A stretch of DNA of 64,000 bases. It comes from Limnanthes douglasii subsp. nivea. Its lineage: Eukaryota; Streptophyta; Magnoliopsida; Brassicales; Limnanthaceae. Positions 32,191 through 44,449 of this stretch are shown piece by piece. The stretch is from the NCBI GenBank assembly GCA_036936605.1, contig JAUPFV010000005.1, positions 75,156,885 to 75,220,884 on the forward strand, read 5' to 3'. How positions within the stretch are numbered: the stretch's first letter is position 1; each line of letters starts with the position of its first letter. The translations under genes were made by a program, and so were the position numbers. The notes beneath the pieces were generated by a model, which saw only the letters and a program-made list of their open reading frames with translations, was not told the DNA's origin and ran no database searches.

Positions 32191-33300
32191 ATGAAAGTCA
32201 CTAGATCATGGATTGAGGGAGATAGTCCAGAAGAAAGCATGACGACGGGATCCGGAGAGCTGCAAAAAAACCACCGGTGAGGTTGGACCAGCTACCTCCC
32301 GTCGCTACCAACAACCCAGAGGTAGCAGCAACAGTCCCCGGTGAGGCAGTACCACACCTGGGACAGCCGGCTTCCATAACCGAACCAGAGATTAATACGC
32401 CACTATACGTGATGGCTCCCGTTGTGCATGAATTTCCACGCAAAAATCCATTGATATCATCGACGTTACAACAGTTAGAATAACAACTTCATCGCTTTAA
32501 GCAAGAGAATCTTAGTGTGGATTGTGAGCGCGACGTTAGGGAACAGGCCATGTCCACTAGGATGAATGATGCACTGTAAGTCCTGACTGCTAAGGCTCGA
32601 GGGATTAGCCGAGCCAACTACTAATATGGGCTAGAAGCCAGCCATACCCACTAGGGGAATCGATCTTCCAAGTGTGAAGATAAAAGAGAATGAGAATGAG
32701 AAATTTAGAGCAGGAAGCACTCCAAAGAGGAGGAGCCGCAACAAGATGCACGCCCGATATATCTAAATAGGCCAGAGAGGGTGAAGACATAAAATATAAC
32801 AAGCTACGACCGAAAATGTCCAACTACATCCTCAAAGAGTCTCTATTCATGGAGAAAATCATCGAAGCCCATTTGCTGAGAAAATTTGACCCCTTCAGAG
32901 AGGCACCAAGAGAAATTTCATAACATGATGACGTTCAACTCTGATGAAGCTATGCTCTTTCTGTCCCTGTCAATGAAACTTAAGAGAAACGCAGTGGACT
33001 AGTTTAGTAGTCTACCCAAGATCTATTCATGATTTTGCATGCCTAGGGAAAGACTACAGAGAAAGATTTATGGGAAACAAAGTATTCAAACGCGGGCGAT
33101 ACTCGATTATGGACCTCTACCAGAAGCGAAGTGAGTCCTTAAAAAGTTATATTAAGCACTTTGTTCACGCCATGAATGATTTGGCAGATCTAGAGGAGAA
33201 TATAATCGTAGCGTCACTCATGAGAGGTCTCGACCAGAGGGGAGCTGTATGTTGACCTAGTTAGATTTCCAGCAGAGGTTATGGGACACTTGCTAGCCCG
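32191..33300 (+). pseudogene. gag: gag remnant of element F
   Basis: Starts ATG AAA GTC ACT AGA TCA, similar to the VKTRSWA start of the remnant in C. Pro-rich N-terminal segments (32277-32483) are followed by a Gag core, with the open piece 33070-33255 giving LYQKRSESLKSYIKHF and EENIIVASLMRGL. Frameshifts separate the blocks. The zinc knuckle could not be placed. Confidence 0.65.
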
Positions 33301-33779
33301 CACAGATTCGTTCATCCAATTAGACAATTCCTGAAAAGGATATTTTCCGGATAAAAATATCTCTGACCATAGAGGAGGGTCACCCAACCGGAGAAATATT
33401 AATGGCGCACCTCATTGGGACATTGGCCGACCACCACTGCACTATGAAAATCTATCGAGGCAATTTACCCCATTGACCGACTCCATATCAATTATCTGCG
33501 ATCAAACGAAGGGAAAAATGAAGTATCAAACACAACGAGTAATGAGCGCCCCCAGTTTAAAATGATTGAATAGGTATTTATGCTACTATCACAACTATTA
33601 TGACAACCCAACTGATGAGTGGTGGCAACTCCGAGAAGAAATGCAGAGACTGATAGATAGCGCGAAACTCATCCAATTCATCAAACATTAAGATCGCCAC
33701 CGTTGGCCGAGTAAAGCGAAGAAATACGCCCGATTAATGAAGAAAGGCTCGATGATCATGCTCGAGCAGATAAAAGAAA

Positions 33780-34260
33780 ACAACAGTGGTTGTTCACCAT
33801 TGTAGGGGTCATTCTGACATAACAATCGAAAATGGAGCTTTACCAACATCTCATACTAAAGTGGGGAGGCAACCCGATTTAGTAATACAGTCTCTAATGA
33901 AGGGGATGGTTCTCCATCTCTCTTTACTATTACCGACAGAAACTCTTAGATGGTTCAAGGGCCAAAAACTAGCAAAAGGTCACGAGACGTCTCAATGCGT
34001 TGGAGAAGTCAAGACAATGTTCAAAGTAGCTTGTGAAGCTACTAAACGAGAGCTTAAAACACTGTTCATGATCTTCGTCACCCCCAATTCCTATCATGCG
34101 ATAATCGGCAGACCCTAGTTGCATAGGATGTAGGCCACTCCATGCACATTCAGGCAATGTATCAAGTACCTAGTGGGGAACGGGTCAGCATCATCCAAGG
34201 GAGTCAAAGTATTACAATGACTTGTTACGCAGTTACCGTCAACCCTGCCAAGCCTCTCAG
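33780..34260 (+). pseudogene. Protease remnant of element F
   Basis: The frame 33786-34118 carries the second half of a Tat protease: FMIFVTPNSYHAIIGRP is the usual F-x-V-x-(S/N)YHAIIGRP block, and the residues after it continue in other frames (TFRQCIKYL near 34150). The active-site Asp region upstream is not recognisable. Confidence 0.65.
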
Positions 34261-34459
34261 GTAGCAATTAACTGGTGAGGGGGGTCCGAGAGAGAAATCG
34301 CATACCACCCTCGTCTGAACCGGTTGATGACCCAAGAGAAACAGAGTAGCCTGAAAAGGACCCTCACAGACTAGATCGAGGAGGTAGTAGCCAAGGGCCT
34401 CACTCTATGGGTGGGTATAATTTATTTCTATATTTAAGAAATTATTAATTGAACTATTA

Positions 34460-35620
34460 GAAATCAATTTGGATATGTTTGCATGGGATGCTAGCGATGT
34501 TTCAGGGGTTGACCCATCAGTTATCTGCCACGAGTCAGTTATCGAATCATATGAAAATCCTGTGCTACAAACGTGGCGGTCTTTTTCCGCCGAGAAGCAG
34601 GGGGTTATATCTTCCGTAGTGACAAAAATATCCAGAAAAAGACATATTAGTCAAGCTCGGTTTCTAGTCTGGATAGCGAATCCGGTTATAGTTAAGAAGA
34701 AAAGGTGGTAAATGGTGCATGTGCGTCGATTTCACCGACCTGAACCAAGCTTGTGGGTTTGGCCTCGGGATGTGAATTCCTATCATTCATGGCTGCATAC
34801 TTGGACTACAATTTTTAGCGAACACTTTGGTAAGCACATGGAAGCATATATTAATGATATTATCATCAAAACGCATACAGTAGACTAACAACTTGAGATG
34901 CTCCAAACCCTATTCACCTTACTACGTCCGTTCAACTTAAAGCTTGACCCGATCAAGTGTACTTTGGAGAAAGAAGTGGAATATCCCTAGGCCACATAGT
35001 CAGCAAAAAGGGCATCGAGGCCGACCCCGCCCAGCTACAAGCAGTTATACAAATAGCACCATCATGGAACATCAAAGAAGTGTAATGTCTCTCAAAAAGC
35101 CTCACAACACTTTTCCGCTTCATTTTTAGAGCCTCAGATAACAGCCATCCGTTCTTCGAGACTCTCCGAGGGGCTAACCAATTTGAATGGACAGATAATT
35201 CAATAAGGCCTTTACCAAGTTGAAAAACTACCTTACATCCCTAGAAATGTTATCTGCCCTCTTCGCCGGTGAGCTATAATTTTTGTATTTATTGGTTTTA
35301 CAATTTTCGGTTAGCGTGGTCGATGCGGAGATTAGATAACTCAACCCGGAGAAGCTTGCATTGGGTCTAGTCACTTCTCCCCACAAAATGCACCCATATA
35401 TGCAGGGGCACACAATTATAGTTCATACGTCGTTTTCTTTTTAAAACGGTGTTGCAAAAACCTGATGCCTCCGGCAGGTCGACTAAGTGGAGCATCGAGC
35501 TCAGGGAATATGATATCTAATTCGAACCGTGAATTGCAATTAAGGGGCAGGTCGTAGCTGACGGACTGATAGAGTTCTCCTCACCTATGGACATATCTAA
35601 ACCAACCACCACTACACCAA
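34460..35620 (+). pseudogene. pol: Reverse transcriptase/RNase H remnant of element F
   Basis: 34469-34711 reads DMFAWDASDVSGVDPSVICH and ANPVIVKKKRW, the standard lead-in to Tat RT. After 34740 an internal deletion removes the palm region up to GKHMEAYINDIIIKT, so the YxDD box survives only as YIND. Later blocks (FNLKLDPIKCTL, LSKWSIELREYDI) continue in different frames. Non-functional. Confidence 0.75.
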
Positions 35621-35639
35621 AAATCGAGCAACTTAATGG

Positions 35640-36091
35640 ATTGTTGAGAGTGACGGGGCGTCTAGCACATCTGACAGTGGTGCAGGAGTCGTCATCCGCT
35701 TAAATATAGGATAAGAAGTTTGACAAGAGATCCGTTTAACTTTTCAATGAAAAATAACGTTTCAGAATATGAGGCGGTGATTTATCGTATGAAGTTGGCT
35801 CTAATATGTGGGGCCCACCTCTTGCGAATCCAATCAGACTCACAGTTGGATATAAATCTCGATAGAGGTATTGATAATATGAATAAACAAGGAATCTTGG
35901 GCTACTTAGCAGCACTTAAGGAGTGCGAGTCCAAATTTTCGTTGGTACTTAACGAACAAGTCTCACGTCAAGCAAACTCCATCGCCAATGCCTTGGCCAA
36001 GACCGCAGCTTTGGGTGAGCACCCTCCCATCGTCACACATCAATTGTCGACAACACCAGTGATTGGAGACAACCCTATCTCATATACCTAA
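35640..36091 (+). pseudogene. pol: Archaeal-type RNase H remnant of element F
   Basis: 35720-36091 reads NNVSEYEAVIYRMKLALICG, QSDSQLDINL, and ANSIANALAKTAAL, matching the second RNase H of element E (NNEAEYEAVLAGLRLAKICG, ETDSQLVVN, NTMADSLATMA). This domain is diagnostic of the Tat lineage. The final catalytic Asp (ADSLA) is Asn (ANALA) here. Confidence 0.75.
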
Positions 36092-36179
36092 ATTCTCCCA
36101 TTTTACCGATAAGACAGCCGTTCGAGCTCTCAAGCTACGGGCTGGCAAATATTGTATGCTAGACAGTGTCTTATACAAA

Positions 36180-37290
36180 AACATGTAACTCGACCTCTAC
36201 TGCGCTACTTGATCAATCAGAATATACCTCATTTCTGCATGACCTACACACTGGAGAAGCCGGGGCACTGTGGGTACCGGAGCCTAATTTGACGTTTGAA
36301 ACTAGCAGATTACCGCTGGCCAGAACCGGCCACCGACGCAGAGCGACTTGTCCAACAATGCCACCAGTGTCAATAGTTTGCCAATACAGGGCATCTCCCG
36401 AGCCAGCCGATGAAGCTTGTAGCTGTCCCTTGACCTATTGATAAGTGGGGCATTGATCTTATAGGGCCACTTCTTATTGTAACTGGCAAGCGAAATTGTT
36501 TTATTGTCACATTGGATTACTTTTCGCAGTGGGTAAAAGCCAAAACCCTTTTTAGAACCACAGCTCAGGAGATATGTGACTTTATCCACAATCAAATCCT
36601 TACTAGGTTTGGCATACCCCATACCTTGATGACAAACAACGGCCCACAATTTCAAAATATCGTGGTAATAACATTTTGAAAGCGCTATGGGATTAGTTAG
36701 CATTTCTCCACGCCTTACTACCCTCGGGAAAACAACCAAGTAGAATTCACCAATCGTACAATTCTATAAGACATTAAAAAAAAACTTGAATGAGCTAAGG
36801 GCAAGTGGCCAGATAAGTTTCCCAAGGTCTTATGGGCGTATCAGTCCACCCCTCGAACAATTAAAAGTGATACTCATTTGTACTTGTTTGCGAAAGCAAA
36901 GCTGTAGTACCAGCATAAATAATTATACCAAACCTTCGGATAGCTAGTTATAAGAAGAACAATAATTCCACCGACCGTGTTGTAAATGTGGACCTCATAG
37001 AAGAGTGTCGTGACCAAGTACGGGTTGGAGCAGAGAACTACAGGAGCTTGATGATGGAGTGATTTAATGCTCACCTTAAGCCGCACAGCTTCCAAGAAGT
37101 GGACATGGTCATGAAGAATGTTTTTTATAGATCCAGTGAGAGAGTAGGAGGAAAATTAGGACAAACTGTGATGGCCCGTACAATATTATCTCCAAGGGAC
37201 ACAACTGAGCTTATCGCCTCGCCGATGCCAAGGACAACACTTTAAAGAATCCTTGGAACATAAATCACCTCAAACTGTATCGCTAGTCTT
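36180..37290 (+). pseudogene. pol: Integrase remnant of element F
   Basis: In several frames: LHDLHTGEAG of the HHCC finger, then KWGIDLIGPL with the first catalytic Asp, DYFSQWVKA, and TNNGPQFQN, where the second catalytic Asp of TDNGPQF has become Asn. The C-terminal part reads into NPWNINHLKLYR-like sequence near 37260. Inactive. Confidence 0.75.
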
Positions 37291-37969
37291 TGTAATCTAT
37301 TATATGCAGTCTTTTTCCCCCTGATGGTGCGGGAGATTTTTTAATGAGGAATCAGACTAACATTTATCAGCTTAATGTAATTTTTATGCTTTCGCCAATA
37401 TGTGTGTTTGCTTGTTTATATCTCTCCGTCCTTACAATAGAAAATGGGTCACTAACGACGCCTACGGCCTATGCAATTGGCCACAATGAGCCTACACCAA
37501 TGAGTCATTTTATACGAATGGTCTAAGTAGTCACGCCTTAGGGCTACGTAAAGGCCACACTTTATACATGGTATAAATAATCAAACTGATTAAGTATCAA
37601 GTCTGTCTGAAGGCCACACAATGGATCTCATCGACCTTGCCGCAAACGAATATTATGAGCAAGTCTCACTCAATGCTGCGCAGTGAGCCATATTGGTCTC
37701 GACCATCTAAGGACTTCTCTCGAACGCCATACAAATTAATAAAAAACATTTACTAATCGCCAATTGGCCTTCCATTATAACGAGGTCGAGCAACATATTT
37801 TATGGTTTATACATTGAAAAGTAAAAACAAGCATACAACGCAATTCAAATTGTTCATACAACCACAATATCAAAATTTAAGTAGTCTTCAACACAAAATA
37901 TAACAAAAATAAAACTTCAAGCATTAGAAACATGGGGAGGATCATTGGATTTTGTTTACATAAGCCCCA

Positions 37970-38681
37970 CTACGCTTGGCTATTGATCGACGTTTTTCCC
38001 ACCTTTTCTTAGCATGAGCAGGATCCAAAATTATCAAACCTCACACTTTGGGCTGCATGATAAATGAGGAAAATTTTCTCAGTGTTCCTAGTTTCATACC
38101 ACGGTTTAAAGTCAGCAGCTCAGCAATTTCCTCTCTTTGGTTTTTAGCCATCATCTTCATGACCATTTCCATCACGTTCCTTTCATTTTCCTCAAGGTCA
38201 CTTCCGTTTTGTTTGTACACTTTTGGCGCTGTTGTTTGAGCTAGATCTGAAGATCTTCCACCGGACCCGCAAAGCGGTATGCTTGCTCTGTAACCTTCTT
38301 AGCCTGATCCATCTTATGAGCTAACAGTTCAGCATTCTGCAACATCAGGTCATCGTTTCTCTAACCAACTTACTGTTCTGCTCTATCAGCACCACAGTCT
38401 GCACAGTCAATTATTTATTTTTTCCTTTACAAGTATACCAAACGGTCCTAAGTATATCAATCTCTTGTCGTAGTCCTTCATTCTCCTGAAAAACATGGTC
38501 TTTCTGAGTTTTAGCGGCCCCATATACATTCTTGAACCGAGCGAGTTCAGTGGTCAAGTCCTTCACCGACCCAAAAAACATCGCTTCAGGTTTCCACTTC
38601 TCTATGATCTGGTAATCATTATTCGACATGCACGAATAAGTTATGGTGCATCTGGAAGTTAAGGTCAGTTCATTTGCTTCA

Positions 38682-38773
<92 letters not shown>

Positions 38774-40384
38774 GATGAATTATAGTGTAACTCGATTGCA
38801 AAACGATAACTCTGAGCACCTCTTGAGTTGTTCGAACATCAATATTGAAGGTCGAGACATTCTAATACTCGGGGAATGAAGTTCCTTAGCTACTTTTCCA
38901 GCCCAACTCACCTCAGTATCTTTGTTCCTTGGAGGCAGTTGTTTTGGCCTCACTACGTTAACACACACCACTTGCACAAAGAGAATAACAGTCACACGCC
39001 CGTCTTCACAAACTTCTCCATTCCTTGAGCTATAGTTTTAAGGATATACTTTGCTGCTTGTGCCCCCATCACTCTCCTCGGCCCGGCTCAACTTACCATT
39101 CGTTCGAGCTTCATCTAATACAATAATTTCAAGGGCCTTCCTCAAATTCTGCTCTGCATCAAAGCCAGATACCTACACATCTTGCTTCTCTGGCACCAAC
39201 GCCCCATCATCACTATCCTCATCCACCAGTTATAGCTTCCTCAAGAGGAATTTCCTCTTCCCCACCATCATTATCCTCTTCCCGAGCCTTTTGAACGTGC
39301 TCTTGCTTCATCTCATCCCCCAGTGGGGCAACCTTATCTATTTGTTGGTCTACTTCCTAACCTAATACATCCTCATCTTTATCATTTTGACCTTTCCGAG
39401 ATAAAGACCCCTCTGTTTCCCTCACTCTCCGATTATGTAGCATTGGCAGCCACACCCTATACTATTTCGCTCCCGATACCTCTGCTCTACGAGCGCGTGT
39501 ATTCACTCTGTCGTAGATGCCTCTCCACTTCCAGTTATGGTGACCTTCCCGTCTTAATAGATTACTAGCTCGAGCACTTAGATAATATAATTGCGTGAAT
39601 AAACGAGCGGGCTCCTACAACCAAGTAAAGTTAGGTAAGTTGGCTACTTGAATTAGTGTATTCTTATACTCATTCGACATGCCTCTGCACCATTCTTGTT
39701 GCTTTCCCTCACCTGCACTATTGAACAATAAAGTTAACACTCGTATTCATCAGTTAGGTCAACAAAAAGTATTATATTTTTCTAACACTTTAATTTCCAC
39801 ATCCGTTCTAGTTGGAGTTCATAAAATGCATTCGCATGCTCCCAATTCCTCGACACTAATACAAAATAGTTTTTCCAGTTCTTGTCAGAGCTAGGATGTT
39901 CAACTATCTTTCTCACCTCAGTCAATTGAGTATATAAAAAGGGAGATTTAGCTAGTATGGGTAAATCCATGTCAAGGAGTAAGTCTGTCAAACAGACCTT
40001 AATATTAACAGGCGCGAGCTCAACACAAGATTAAGTAAAATTCTTCATCCATTCGCATCCAACTGAATAGGGCATATACATATCACACTAAATATCCCCT
40101 TATAAGTGGCAGTAAGGGAAACCGTAGAACCAAGTCGAATATAGTGGTAAACAAATAGGTCTTGTTATCATAAGCCTAATATATAGGTGCTCACCGACCG
40201 TTGATACCCTCACAATTACATTATTGGGTGTCCTATATCGAGCCCTAAAACTTAGTAGCCCACTCTCATCGAGATATCCATATTTTGGGTCCAACCAAGA
40301 AAAATAACTTTGTAGGTCTGCCAAATCTTCAAATTCAGACTCTATGGTTTTCGTCTTCTTCTTCCTAGCCTTTTTTGGAGCCAT
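37970..40384 (-). pseudogene. Antisense ORF remnant of element F (PF04195-like)
   Basis: On the minus strand, downstream of integrase and before the 3' LTR. Start ATG at 40384: MAPKKARKKKTKT, a basic N terminus. 39782-39991 contains DLPILAKSPFLY and SSDKNWKNYFVLVS, which fits the PF04195 region. 38411-38686 contains DLTTELARFKNVYG and ENEGLRQEIDIL, a coiled coil. Frames are broken by stops, and an (AT)n tract at 38685-38769 has expanded within it. The order PF04195-like part then coiled coil equals that of the intact antisense gene of E. Confidence 0.65.
38685..38769. repeat. (AT)n microsatellite
   Basis: About 42 uninterrupted AT dinucleotides inside the antisense ORF remnant of element F. 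Confidence 0.98.
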
Positions 40385-41060
40385 TGTGTTTATTCAAGTG
40401 ACTGCAAATGAGCCAAGGGGATGTGTGAGAAAAATTAAATTGAGGGACTACTCACGGGCGAGCGCTACTATCAGTGAGGAGGGTTTTTATTTTAGTCGTT
40501 ATATGAAAGATAAGATCGACGATTACGCCTGAGCCAACAGGTTTTCTCCTAAGCCCAATGCTACATACGCAGGTTATAACTCAACAAAAACGGAAAATTT
40601 TACATAACATTTTTAATAGAGACGAGGAAATTTCTTCTTGGGGGGATGAGCCTTTGCATAATAAACTTCAGAGAGTTTCATTCATAAAAGTAAAATTTCT
40701 TTGGATCTAAAGCGTCAGGATTTTCCCAAATTTAAAAGAGTGTAACTATACTAATTTTCTCCTCACCGCATGCATGACTTGATTTTAGTTGTCACTGGTC
40801 AAGAAAACCAACCATGTTTCTACCTAAAACCAACCAATGTATTAAAACGTCTTTGGTGTCAGAACCATCGTCACCCATGCATAGCCTACATAATCGCCAA
40901 GCGTCACCATACCGTTACAATGTTTTTCATACGTCATCATGATGCGTCATACGTCACCATAATTTCACCTTATAGATAATAACCGTCTATGCATCTTCTA
41001 CACTATTTACTTCATAGATTTTATGTTGTTAATATATAATTTATGAGCTAGGGGGTGCCC
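40385..41060. other. Leader of the element F antisense ORF and 3' LTR junction
   Basis: No open frame of note. By position this is the antisense promoter/leader region. The last bases before the LTR (CTAGGGGGTGCCC) contain the G-run of the polypurine tract. Confidence 0.5.
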
Positions 41061-41747
41061 TGATGACGAGGTATCCACTGACTAGTAAGTCAGAGGGTAT
41101 CTGAGCAGAGGGAATTAACGGGAAGACATAATCCACACTAAACTGAACTAATTATAAGGCATACTGAATGGGCGAGCGAGTAAGACGAAGATTGGCATCC
41201 CCAAAGTCTATCCAAGGGGACAAGACCTTTAAACAAAGTAATAAAAGACCATGAAGAGGTCGGCAAACCTAGAAATCTACATTAGATTGAGTAGATGAGG
41301 TCGGAAAACATAGCAAGCTACATCAGAACAACCAGACGACTCACCAAACATCGAACAAAAAAAACGAGGACAAGGAAAGGTGATTAGACTTCCATTGACG
41401 CGGATGAAAGAGTTGACCGACCATGAGGCATAATCGAGCGGAAAGGTAGAGTGCGAAGTAGAGCTCGACTTATGGCGCGGATGAGACCAACCGTGGAGTA
41501 CCTATAGAAAAACGGTTAAATCCATATTGATTAACCAGTCAATCAATTATATTTATGGCCATTAAATTAGGCTTCATGTCATAAATGTAAATTTAACGTG
41601 CATAGTTAATGAGGAGAAAATTCAGGGATTATGGGTAACTGCTAAATGATGTATAAATAGATAGATAAGCGATATATAATATAATTTATCTTCTAGATTA
41701 AAAACATTAGCTACTTTGAATTTTCCTTTATTAGTTTTCCCATAACA
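41061..41747 (+). repeat. 3' LTR of element F
   Basis: 687 bp, from TGATGACGAGGTATCC to CCCATAACA. About 130 bp longer than the 5' LTR because of a segment around 41240-41390. Confidence 0.9.
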
Positions 41748-41752
41748 TTAGC

Positions 41753-41960
41753 TACAAAGGAAATTCATCGACTGTGTCGGTGAAGTTAAACGTTTGGTAA
41801 CTGTTGGTTATTATAGTACGAAGAAAGTTGTGAGAATATTTCTTTATTATAGTCGATTCTCCTATCTCTTATAATGCGATCGTAAGAAGGTCTTGGTTAC
41901 ATAAAGCGGAGGCTGTGACCTGCTCTTTTCAATAGTGCCTAAAGTGTCATAGAGATAGAG
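41753..41960 (+). pseudogene. Protease remnant of element C, 3' part
   Basis: Directly after the target duplication the reading GEVKRLVTVGYYSTKK, then a SYNAIVRRSWLHKAEAVT-like block, continues the Tat protease that was interrupted at 31578. Confidence 0.65.
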
Positions 41961-42049
41961 ATACCGGAAGGTTCTACATGATCTTGTTAGATCCTAAGAA
42001 GCTGTTTGAATATTAATAAGCACACCCATGATAGATCGTCAACTAGGAT

Positions 42050-42700
42050 GGGAGAATTAATTTCAAAATAGAAGTTTACGATCTAAGACCAGTTTTTATA
42101 ATTAATCGTTATTTATTTATATATTGTTATTTATAGATAAACAATTTATTTTATTTTTATTTTCTATGATTAGGGTTGAGGGACTACTATACAAAGCCGT
42201 CTTAATCCTAATCTCAGAGTAGTTGTTTATTGAAATTATAAATCAAACAGTTTGTCTATTGAACTTTTTACTTCTTATTTCCATTGGATTAGGGTTACGT
42301 CTTTTTTCCTTGAGATTAGGGTTAAGATTTATCCCTTTGTTCTTCCTCATATTCAGTCGCTTTATAATTTGGTATCAAAACCGCAGTTCTTGCAATGGGG
42401 AATCATGTTTCTAAATCCTGACTATTCTGATTCAAGGAGAGAATGACATATTTCATTTTTCTTGCATAATTGAGGGAAAGATTACCAATTTCGTAATCAA
42501 TCCAGGTAGTTGTGAAAATCTTATTTCTGAAGAGGATGTTCAGAACTTGGAATTGAAGACTGAAATTATTTGATGCTCTTACAAATTGGTCGGGTTGAAG
42601 ACATAGAATGAGGTAACAGTTCTTAAGCGTTGTCTAGAATTTTTTTCTATCAGTACTTATAAAGATAAGCCATAGTGTGATCAAAACTAACATTGATATC
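42050..42700 (+). mobile_element. LTR end, primer-binding site and protease fragment of another Ty3/gypsy element
   Basis: TGGTATCAAAACCGC at 42370-42384 matches the initiator-Met-type primer-binding site TGGTATCAGAGC apart from one base near its end. Soon after, from 42441, the translation NDIFHFSCIIEGKITNFVIN then PGSCENLISEEDVQNLELKT is the start of a chromovirus-type (Galadriel/Del-like) protease, with Asn for the catalytic Asp. YKLVGL and FFSISTYKDKP follow. Gag is deleted. The upstream 300 bp would then be an LTR end. Confidence 0.5.
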
Positions 42701-43865
42701 AATCAAGTTTTTAGTCGGATTAAACTTTTTTTTGTTAAAGTTCTTCATCAAGAAGAGGATCTTCTTGAGGGTCATCAAGATCGTTAGTTTGTTGAAGAGA
42801 GGCTACATTAAAAATAATTTTTTTGAGATCATCATTTTGGGGTGTAGAATTCGTAGCAGTTGCATAATCTTCTTTTCTTTGGAGAACCTTTTTAGGAGAA
42901 GCGTTAATAGCAGTGGTATTTTCAATATATTTTGTTATCTCGTCTTGTTTAACATGATGAGATAAGTCATCAGGTTTATAAGGAAGAGCTACTATATAAT
43001 TTGGAATGTCATATTTAAATCTAAAACATTAGTGATCATTTTTCAGGCATACATTTACTAAAACATTCTTCCAATTTTTTTTTCTTCCACATCCTTAGGA
43101 AGTTACTGAGGGTCTAGTTCTATTAGAGTTTCAATGGTGGTAGGTTTTGGATAGGGTTTTCTATTATTGTTTTTTTATCTTATTCACATCCATTTCCTCT
43201 TAGAGAAAAAGATAATTATATTAAGTTAGAGTAATATCAGAACTCGAGTAGCACGACTATGAAACTTGGAAACATTTTTTCAAGATGAACGTAAAGAAAT
43301 ATTAGAACCCGAACAACATGACTATGAAACTTGGAAATATTTTTTCTTTCAACGATTATATAGACAAATTATCCAAATATGGTTTAGTAAACAATCTAGT
43401 AGATATATTGAACGTTTAAGAGTATAATCGATATGGAATATACATGCTACAATTAGTTGAAAATAAAAACACAATATTCAATTTTTAAGCTTTAATGAAG
43501 GTAATACATTTAAAAGATGAATTTTAAAAAGATGAATATTAAAGAAGAAGTATGATTGGTAAAAATGGGGTTTTGTCAATGTAAAGATAACCGATCACTT
43601 TTTAAATATCTGACACGTTGGATGAAAATAGAATCTACGATGAGATTAATAATTAGAAGATGAAATGATTTTTAAAGCATGTTAGAATTTATGACTGCTA
43701 ATAGACTGATGACATAATTATTAGCACGTGTCATATTAAACATGCAGGTTGAAATTATTAAATAAAAATAATACATAATTTTTTTTAAAGTTATCTCGTC
43801 TGATTAATCTAACAATCTCTTAAGAAATTATATAAGAAAATTACTTTAAGGACCAAGAGGAGTCA
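42700..43865. other. Unassigned sequence
   Basis: Two things are visible. A minus-strand open stretch between about 42700 and 43010 reads NYIVALPYKPDDL and ends in an acidic DDPQEDPLLDEEL. At 43240-43440 on the plus strand a short unit containing the residues HDYETWK is duplicated in tandem and continues FFFQRLYRQIIQIWF. I recognise neither. They may come from the chromovirus fragment next to them, or from another, possibly pararetroviral, element. Confidence 0.3.
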
Positions 43866-44019
43866 TGATAAGGCTATATCCAATAGATAATATATATAAA
43901 CTTATAATGGTGAGGTAAGTAAGGCTAACAAAAGAATAAGTTTCATGTAATAAGCAGGGTCATTAAGATTGATTAATTAAGAGGAGATTTACAAAGCGGA
44001 ATATACCGAAGGTCATGCG
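43866..44019 (+). repeat. 3' LTR fragment of element C
   Basis: TGATAAGGCTATATC..., similar to the first ~150 bp of 28851-29598, with a shared GTCATGCG near the end. It stops at 44019, where the element G LTR begins, so G inserted into or next to this LTR. Confidence 0.65.
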
Positions 44020-44360
44020 TGATAAGGATATGAATTATCAAGGACTTAAAATAATATTAAGGCTATTTTAGATAAATTGCAAAATTATGAGAGAAGATTT
44101 GTATTTAATCATAAATACAAAGAACTGTTGTGCAATTCATCCATTTTTGTAATTGCTTCAATTGAAGTCTTAATACGAGCCTATAAATAGAGTGGGAGAC
44201 AATGAATAAAGGGTTAGACTTTTATTGTTTGAGATAGATTCTATTACTATTTCTCTCTTTAGAATTTCCACGCATTAGTTTTCTCTTATATTTTCATCTT
44301 CTTTGCCATAAACACAGATTCAATTCATTTTGTTCATCTAAATATCTCTTACACTCAACA
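44020..44360 (+). repeat. 5' LTR of element G
   Basis: 341 bp, TGATAAGGATATG...CTCAACA. TATA-like CTATAAATAGAG near 44190. Related to the LTR of B. Confidence 0.8.
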
Positions 44361-44361
44361 T

Positions 44362-44379
44362 TGGCGACCATAGTGGGAA
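44362..44379 (+). other. Primer-binding site of element G
   Basis: TGGCGACCATAGTGGGAA starts one base after the LTR, nearly identical to the site of element B at 8009. Confidence 0.65.
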
Positions 44380-44449
44380 GTCCTAAGGTACCTAGTTTGT
44401 AAATTTAAAACTAGAAAATAGGAAATCTGTAGCTAGTAATATTGATCAT

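Larger units (their letters stand above)
31579..41747 (+). mobile_element. Element F: Tat-lineage element inserted in the protease of element C
   Basis: 10,169 bp with perfect target duplications TTAGC (31574-31578 and 41748-41752). LTRs are 557 bp and 687 bp, with TGATGA starts and CATAACA ends; they differ by an indel of about 130 bp and many substitutions, so the insertion is much older than E. The order is LTR, primer-binding site, gag, protease, RT, archaeal-type RNase H, integrase, antisense ORF (minus), LTR. All sense frames carry stops or deletions. The GC content is higher than in the other elements. Confidence 0.9.
28851..44019 (+). mobile_element. Element C: oldest Tat-like element, split by F and cut by G
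   Basis: A 5' LTR (28851-29598), gag remnant, and protease remnant to 31578 are interrupted by element F (31579-41747). Protease sequence resumes at 41753, and a 3' LTR fragment (43866-44019, GATAAGGCTATATC...AGTAAGGCTAA) ends exactly where the LTR of element G begins. The protease reading across the F insertion is the strongest proof that the outer parts belong together. Unrelated sequence, including a chromovirus fragment, lies between about 42.05 and 43.86 kb, so the 3' part is itself rearranged. Confidence 0.65.

Noticed and set aside
43240..43440. Endogenous pararetrovirus fragment
   Set aside because: The DYETW-like wording is suggestive, but no RT, protease or movement-protein block was found; the evidence is too weak to call.
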